From positions 62,001 through 126,000 of the forward strand of contig CACCPY010000003.1 in the NCBI GenBank assembly GCA_902547955.1: DNA of 64,000 bases, in the 5' to 3' direction. Source of the DNA: an uncultured Alphaproteobacteria bacterium (GTDB lineage: Bacteria > Pseudomonadota > Alphaproteobacteria > Methylaequorales > Methylaequoraceae). A model generated the notes under the pieces. The model saw nothing but the letters and a program-made list of their open reading frames with translations, ran no database searches and had not been told where the DNA came from. A program made the translations under genes and the position numbers. The number at the start of each line of letters is the position of its first letter. Positions within the stretch are counted from its first letter, which is position 1. Below, in pieces: positions 60,290 to 64,000 of the stretch.

Positions 60290-60856
60290 TTATAGATCAT
60301 AATAGTTTTTCGTTATATAGTGGCCATCTAATGTAACAAAAAAACCAGACCTATATTCCTCTTTTAATAATTCATCCATTCTCTTGTTACCCTCTTCCGT
60401 CGTGATATAATCATTAAGGACTAAGAAATCTATTTCTTCATATTTTTTCTCAAATATTTTTGATCTTTCTTCTTCTAAATCAAAAACATTCTTTCCATAA
60501 TATTTTCTTTGATCAAATGGTTTGTAATTATAATCTATTGGTCTTAAACCAAAAAGTCTTCCAATGGTCATTCTAAACAGTTGATCAACTGTGTGATAAA
60601 CCAATTTAAAGAATTCAAGTTTATAAGAATAAAAAACATAGAAAATCATTAGGAAAAAAATAACAACAGAATAAATTATCATAATTTCAATAAACGTAGT
60701 TTCATAAACTAAACATAAAAATGAAGAATAGAATATGGAATAAAAGCAAAGGTTTAAGTATAAGGTCAATATGAACAACCAATGGTCAAAAGGGTATGGT
60801 TTACTTAAAATGTATCTGTAAAATTTAAAGTGTAATTTTTTTATACTAAAATCCAT
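60290..60856 (-). CDS. Membrane protein of the DrmAB-linked operon
   Basis: A 188-residue protein. After an N-terminal basic region come two hydrophobic spans (LFILTLYLNLCFYSIFYSSF and IMIIYSVVIFFLMIFYVFYS). A cytoplasmic part of about 100 residues follows, charged and helical, with FDLEERSKIFEKKYEEIDF and LLKEEYRSGFFVTLDG. No known family is recognised. It lies 45 bases after the small protein gene at 60902 and is probably part of the same transcript as drmB. Its two-span plus soluble-domain plan is seen in many phage-defence effectors, but that is only analogy. Confidence 0.6.
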   Translation of the reverse strand: MDFSIKKLHFKFYRYILSKPYPFDHWLFILTLYLNLCFYSIFYSSFLCLVYETTFIEIMIIYSVVIFFLMIFYVFYSYKLEFFKLVYHTVDQLFRMTIGRLFGLRPIDYNYKPFDQRKYYGKNVFDLEEERSKIFEKKYEEIDFLVLNDYITTEEGNKRMDELLKEEYRSGFFVTLDGHYITKNYYDL

Positions 60857-60901
60857 AAAGATCCGAAGATAAGAATATCAATGATTATAACTTTTGTAAA
60901 A

Positions 60902-61126
60902 TCACTCATCATCTTTTTTGCTACCTTCTATGACAGAGAATTTTTTATAATTATTGAATTCATATTCTAAGTGTGCAACTTCTTTAAATATTTCAATGTT
61001 TTGTTCTTTTGATAGGTTGCCGAGCTTTAAATCGAAAATGAGACTAAATGCAGCAACATAGTCTTTATGTTTTAATTTAAAAGATAGCAAGTTCAGTAAC
61101 TTTGTTAATTTTTCTTTATCATCCAT
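60902..61126 (-). CDS. Small helical protein in the DrmAB-linked operon
   Basis: A 74-residue acidic, predicted all-helical protein (LTKLLNLLSFKLKHKD, then ALSLIFDL-like AFSLIFDLKLG). It ends EGSKKDDE. It starts 41 bases after the end of drmB on the same strand and precedes the membrane protein by 45 bases, consistent with one transcript. No family is recognised. It is a candidate accessory or antitoxin-like component. Confidence 0.5.
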   Translation of the reverse strand: MDDKEKLTKLLNLLSFKLKHKDYVAAFSLIFDLKLGNLSKEQNIEIFKEVAHLEYEFNNYKKFSVIEGSKKDDE

Positions 61127-61167
61127 TTATATATATTCATATTCTTGCAAAAACATTATAATAATCT

Positions 61168-63123
61168 TTAAAACTCATCTAAAAAACCTTTAATATTTCC
61201 TCCACCAACTATAAGGTTTCTATCTAAAAAGATATTCATAAATTCGCAAGAAGTCTCTGGTAATAAACAACAGGCATGACACGCAGCATAGTTTAAACTA
61301 CCTAACCCCTGACCATTCGACTCGATACAAATGGGATCATTAGAACAAACACTAAACTTTTCTTTAAGATTAACTAAAATCCTTAATAAACTGTTACTTT
61401 TTAATTGTCTTACCAAGCCTCCTAATGTTTCACTTGCACCGTCAGATGCAGTATAAATTAAAATGCCAGACATAATTGAGCCCTCTTCATCAGAGCAGTA
61501 AATTCTTTCAGATAGAGAAGATAAGCTATATCCAGCATCTAAGCTTAATTGATTGATTATTAAATGAGACAACGAATGAAGTATTAGAAATGAGGGTGTA
61601 AGTTGATGAATCTTCAGGTTTGAACAAGGTGTTTCTCCATCACGGTTTCTTTTTATCAATTCACCAACCTTTTTTTGAATGCTTGGGTTTTCATTTATAT
61701 ATTTATCTAATTTAATTTTATCTATCTCAAAAAAAACACCCTCACCTGAAGATTGAATTGCCGGCCACCAATCAATTTTTTTTTCAGGATTAAAAAGTTT
61801 GCCTAAGTTTGTATTTGAGGATTCAAGATTTATTCTTTTAAAACCAATAGGAGCTTTCGTAATTTTAAGTTTATTAATTTTTATGATTTTACTAAAAATA
61901 TTTTTGATTTTAGGATCATAATTTTCCATTTTCATATGTATATGATCAAAGTCATCAATTTGTTCATCCGAAAATCTTTCTCCAATAATAGTGTTGTATT
62001 CACTTAATTTATAATCTACATCTATTGTTTCTGGGTTTGTCTCGCTATTCTGTTCATTTCTATAGTTTTCAACAGTATTTTTAAATGAGTCGTATTCAAA
62101 ATCTAATACTTCTGCAAGATTCTTGACGAATTCATAATTGATATCTCCTAATTTTCCTAAATTTTTTAAATCGTCTGAAGGAGATATCGTTGCTACTTTT
62201 TTAAAAATTTTATCTTTTTGTTTTTCTATTGCTTTTATATGTAATTTATTATCTCTATTTGGAATATATAATGATGTCCTTGTCTCAGGGAAATATGTGT
62301 CTGATGCTCCTTTTAAAACTGTTACTAACAATTTTGCATCACAATTCTCATCTTTGCAATCCTCACCTAACCAAGGACTAGTTCCAGGACATTTTTCGTT
62401 AAATATTTTGAACAAAGGGTTTTTATTTGCTTCACGTGATGATACTCCAGAAAGGTGAACTGGTTTGCTCTTGCAGTTATGGCACAAAACGCTTGTACTA
62501 CCTAAGGAAGCCCTTGGTGATCCTTTATAAAAAAGAATAGGATTATCACACATCTTTGTATCTTTATGTGCCCACTCAACCCATGGAAAGTCCATTATAT
62601 GTCCATTTTCACATGCCACCACGAATCTAATAGGAAGCATTCTAGTTCCGTTTTTTCTATCTGAGCATGTTACATTTTTTCTACTAGGATCAAACTTTAC
62701 CGGAGATTTACAAAAAAGTGCACTATCATTCTCACTTGCATTTGCTTTAACTTTTCTAAGTAACCAGCAATTTGGGCATCTATACCATCTAGGAAATCTA
62801 AAAGTTGGTATCGTTCCATAAGCATTTTTGTCTCCAGAACTAGAGGAATATGAGGAATTTAGTGAACTTACCTCTCTTGCTTTAGGAGGTTGAATTAAAT
62901 ATTTTATATGTGTTTTACTCTCAAATGAAATTCTTTTAATTAGTCTTTGATCAATTATTTCAAGTGAATCTCTTACTATTTTTTTTTTATCAGGTATAAG
63001 TAAATTATAGTTCCAGAAATTTAATCCAGCGATAATGTAGCTATTACTAATTGTGTCGTGAATAGATCCGACACCTAATGTATGCATTAATTGACTTCGT
63101 CTAACTCTGTCATTAATTCTCAT
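61168..63123 (-). CDS. drmB: DrmB-like DUF1998 protein (DISARM)
   Basis: A 651-residue protein of the DrmB type. The N terminus VRRSQLMHTLGVGSIHD is the characteristic RRSQL...GVG beginning of DrmB. Cysteine pairs around RCPNCWLLRKV and LCHNCKSKPVHLSG form probable zinc sites. The C terminus has the DUF1998 signature: GILIYTASDGASETLGGL, then CSNDPICIE, and AACHACCLLPETSCEFMN. In DISARM systems DrmB works with the helicase DrmA to restrict incoming phage DNA. Its start overlaps the end of the DrmA-like gene by 11 bases, which is the usual core pairing. Complete and undamaged in this window. Confidence 0.85.
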   Translation of the reverse strand: MRINDRVRRSQLMHTLGVGSIHDTISNSYIIAGLNFWNYNLLIPDKKKIVRDSLEIIDQRLIKRISFESKTHIKYLIQPPKAREVSSLNSSYSSSSGDKNAYGTIPTFRFPRWYRCPNCWLLRKVKANASENDSALFCKSPVKFDPSRKNVTCSDRKNGTRMLPIRFVVACENGHIMDFPWVEWAHKDTKMCDNPILFYKGSPRASLGSTSVLCHNCKSKPVHLSGVSSREANKNPLFKIFNEKCPGTSPWLGEDCKDENCDAKLLVTVLKGASDTYFPETRTSLYIPNRDNKLHIKAIEKQKDKIFKKVATISPSDDLKNLGKLGDINYEFVKNLAEVLDFEYDSFKNTVENYRNEQNSETNPETIDVDYKLSEYNTIIGERFSDEQIDDFDHIHMKMENYDPKIKNIFSKIIKINKLKITKAPIGFKRINLESSNTNLGKLFNPEKKIDWWPAIQSSGEGVFFEIDKIKLDKYINENPSIQKKVGELIKRNRDGETPCSNLKIHQLTPSFLILHSLSHLIINQLSLDAGYSLSSLSERIYCSDEEGSIMSGILIYTASDGASETLGGLVRQLKSNSLLRILVNLKEKFSVCSNDPICIESNGQGLGSLNYAACHACCLLPETSCEFMNIFLDRNLIVGGGNIKGFLDEF

Positions 63124-64000
63124 TTTTATCTCTTATATTGTCAATTAACGATAAGGCTGAAGATTCATCTACACTTCTCATACTTGAGATAACACCCCAA
63201 GCATCAGTTATATGATTGTCTTCATCTGGTACTGTACCAAAAGAGTAACACAATGTCTTTGTTTTAGGTTTTTTCATTTGTTCACCAAATTTTTCTGGTT
63301 CAGAGGATATCCAGATATTCAAATATTTTCTTACATCTTTTTCAAAATCTTCATATTCTTCAGGATCAATTTCTTCTACCCTTTTTTTAAAAATATCTAA
63401 AACTTTATTTAAATCACTCTCTTTGTCAGAAATATCATCTGGTTTTTTAAAACCACATACAAGCTTACACAATGAAAGAAGGATTGAAGGAAGAATTTTT
63501 TCTCTTGCCCTTGCTGTAAAAGGCGTTGATCCAGATGATTCAACATACTTATACATAGATTGATGATAATCTTTAAAATTTTCATAATGAGATCTATCTC
63601 TACTTTTTGCAGAATTATAAACAGTAAATACAAGTCCAGGCTTAATTCTTCCCACACGACTTGACGCTTGAATATATTCCGATGTTGCCTTTGGTTGTCC
63701 GTTTACAACCATTAAACCAAGCTTACCTAAATCAACTCCTACTGAAATCATACTTGTACTAAGCAAAACATCAATTCTATCATGTGCTTTGAATTTCCAA
63801 TCACTTGTTTTTAAATTATCCAAAACTTTATTAATTTCCCAACTATCCTGTCCTCCATATAACTCTCTAGGAAGAGTTAAATGTCTCCAACATTTATTGT
63901 TTATTCCGTATCGGTAAATGATTCTTTCAATTTCTTCTTTAATATCTGCTTGGACTAAAGAAATTGCTGAAGCCCTTTCTCTATTACTATTAAAATACCA
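63113..64000 (-). CDS. drmA: DrmA-like helicase, C-terminal part (DISARM; runs off the window)
   Basis: The frame is open to the right window edge, so at least 295 residues of a larger helicase are present. The in-frame TTG at 63823 is not a true start, since the protein continues upstream with ELYGGQDSWE and other text. The helicase C-lobe motifs are VLLSTSMISVGVDLGKLGLM and QASSRVGR, followed by VYNSAKSRDRSHYENFKDYH, which is characteristic of DrmA-type helicases. It overlaps drmB by 11 bases. In DISARM the DrmA helicase recognises and translocates on DNA. The N-terminal ATPase lobe and any upstream methyltransferase or drmD/drmE gene lie outside the window. Confidence 0.85.
   Translation of the reverse strand, partial: WYFNSNRERASAISLVQADIKEEIERIIYRYGINNKCWRHLTLPRELYGGQDSWEINKVLDNLKTSDWKFKAHDRIDVLLSTSMISVGVDLGKLGLMVVNGQPKATSEYIQASSRVGRIKPGLVFTVYNSAKSRDRSHYENFKDYHQSMYKYVESSGSTPFTARAREKILPSILLSLCKLVCGFKKPDDISDKESDLNKVLDIFKKRVEEIDPEEYEDFEKDVRKYLNIWISSEPEKFGEQMKKPKTKTLCYSFGTVPDEDNHITDAWGVISSMRSVDESSALSLIDNIRDKNEN

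Noticed and set aside
63113-63823. DrmA-like gene starting at TTG 63823
   Set aside because: The frame is open to the window edge and the upstream text continues with helicase-like protein sequence. The gene runs off the window.
1-64000. CRISPR arrays, insertion sequences and rRNA genes
   Set aside because: No regularly spaced direct repeats, transposase-like proteins, terminal inverted repeats or rRNA-like sequence were recognised by reading. Short or degenerate elements could be missed.

Overview
This window looks like part of the chromosome of an AT-rich, streamlined alphaproteobacterium, most likely a marine SAR11/Pelagibacterales-type cell. The basis is the very low G+C, short intergenic spaces with many start/stop overlaps, housekeeping genes of alphaproteobacterial type (mltB, rlpA, dacA, tmk, holB, metG, tatD and an MBL hydrolase on one strand), and an acuI/mmsA/short-chain-fatty-acid-transporter type of metabolism. 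The lineage is an inference from gene content; no rRNA is present to confirm it.

Layout. 1-2.6 kb: the end of a cyclic-nucleotide-binding protein, tRNA-Ser(UGA), an acrylyl-CoA reductase-like gene and cysQ. 2.6-14 kb: a glycosyltransferase, then a tandemly duplicated three-gene cassette (long CgeB-like glycosyltransferase, short CgeB-like glycosyltransferase, and a convergent B12-binding radical SAM protein with a TPR tail), closed by a double-headed sulfotransferase. 14-19 kb: a LysR regulator divergent from an mmsA / SMP-30-like / AtoE-type transporter operon. 18.9-41.5 kb: a large surface-glycan region. It holds a polytopic membrane protein, a second B12 radical SAM protein, a toroid-like protein, a DPM-type glycosyltransferase, a DprE1/DprE2-like pair, asparagine synthase, a flippase-like protein, GmhA, a SPASM-type radical SAM protein, twin DegT aminotransferases, a TPP-dependent E1 alpha/beta pair, two epimerases and a domain-swapped HldE-like enzyme. 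41.5-57.6 kb: mostly core genes (MBL hydrolase to mltB, an FMN-dependent hydroxyacid dehydrogenase, yajQ, an aldehyde dehydrogenase plus acetolactate-synthase-like pair, a DEAH helicase and panD). 57.7-64 kb: a genomic island beginning at the 3' end of tRNA-Thr(UGU).

The island is the strongest candidate for an interesting system. Reading leftward from the window edge it encodes the C-terminal part of a DrmA-type helicase, a complete DrmB (DUF1998) protein, a small helical protein, a membrane protein, and a GIY-YIG/T5orf172 protein, followed by an AlpA-like regulator and a winged-helix protein. DrmA and DrmB are the core of DISARM anti-phage defence. The usual phospholipase-D-like DrmC is not seen here, and a GIY-YIG protein lies in the same direction instead.

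The second candidate is the duplicated radical SAM/CgeB cassette. It may be a glycan- or protein-modifying system, and it has sigma-54-like promoter matches immediately upstream of both radical SAM genes and of one distant glycosyltransferase-like gene.

Three genes (E1 alpha, an epimerase and dacA) are each split by what looks like a single extra base in a homopolymer. One of them is a housekeeping gene, so sequencing or assembly indels are the simplest explanation, although real decay or slippage cannot be excluded.
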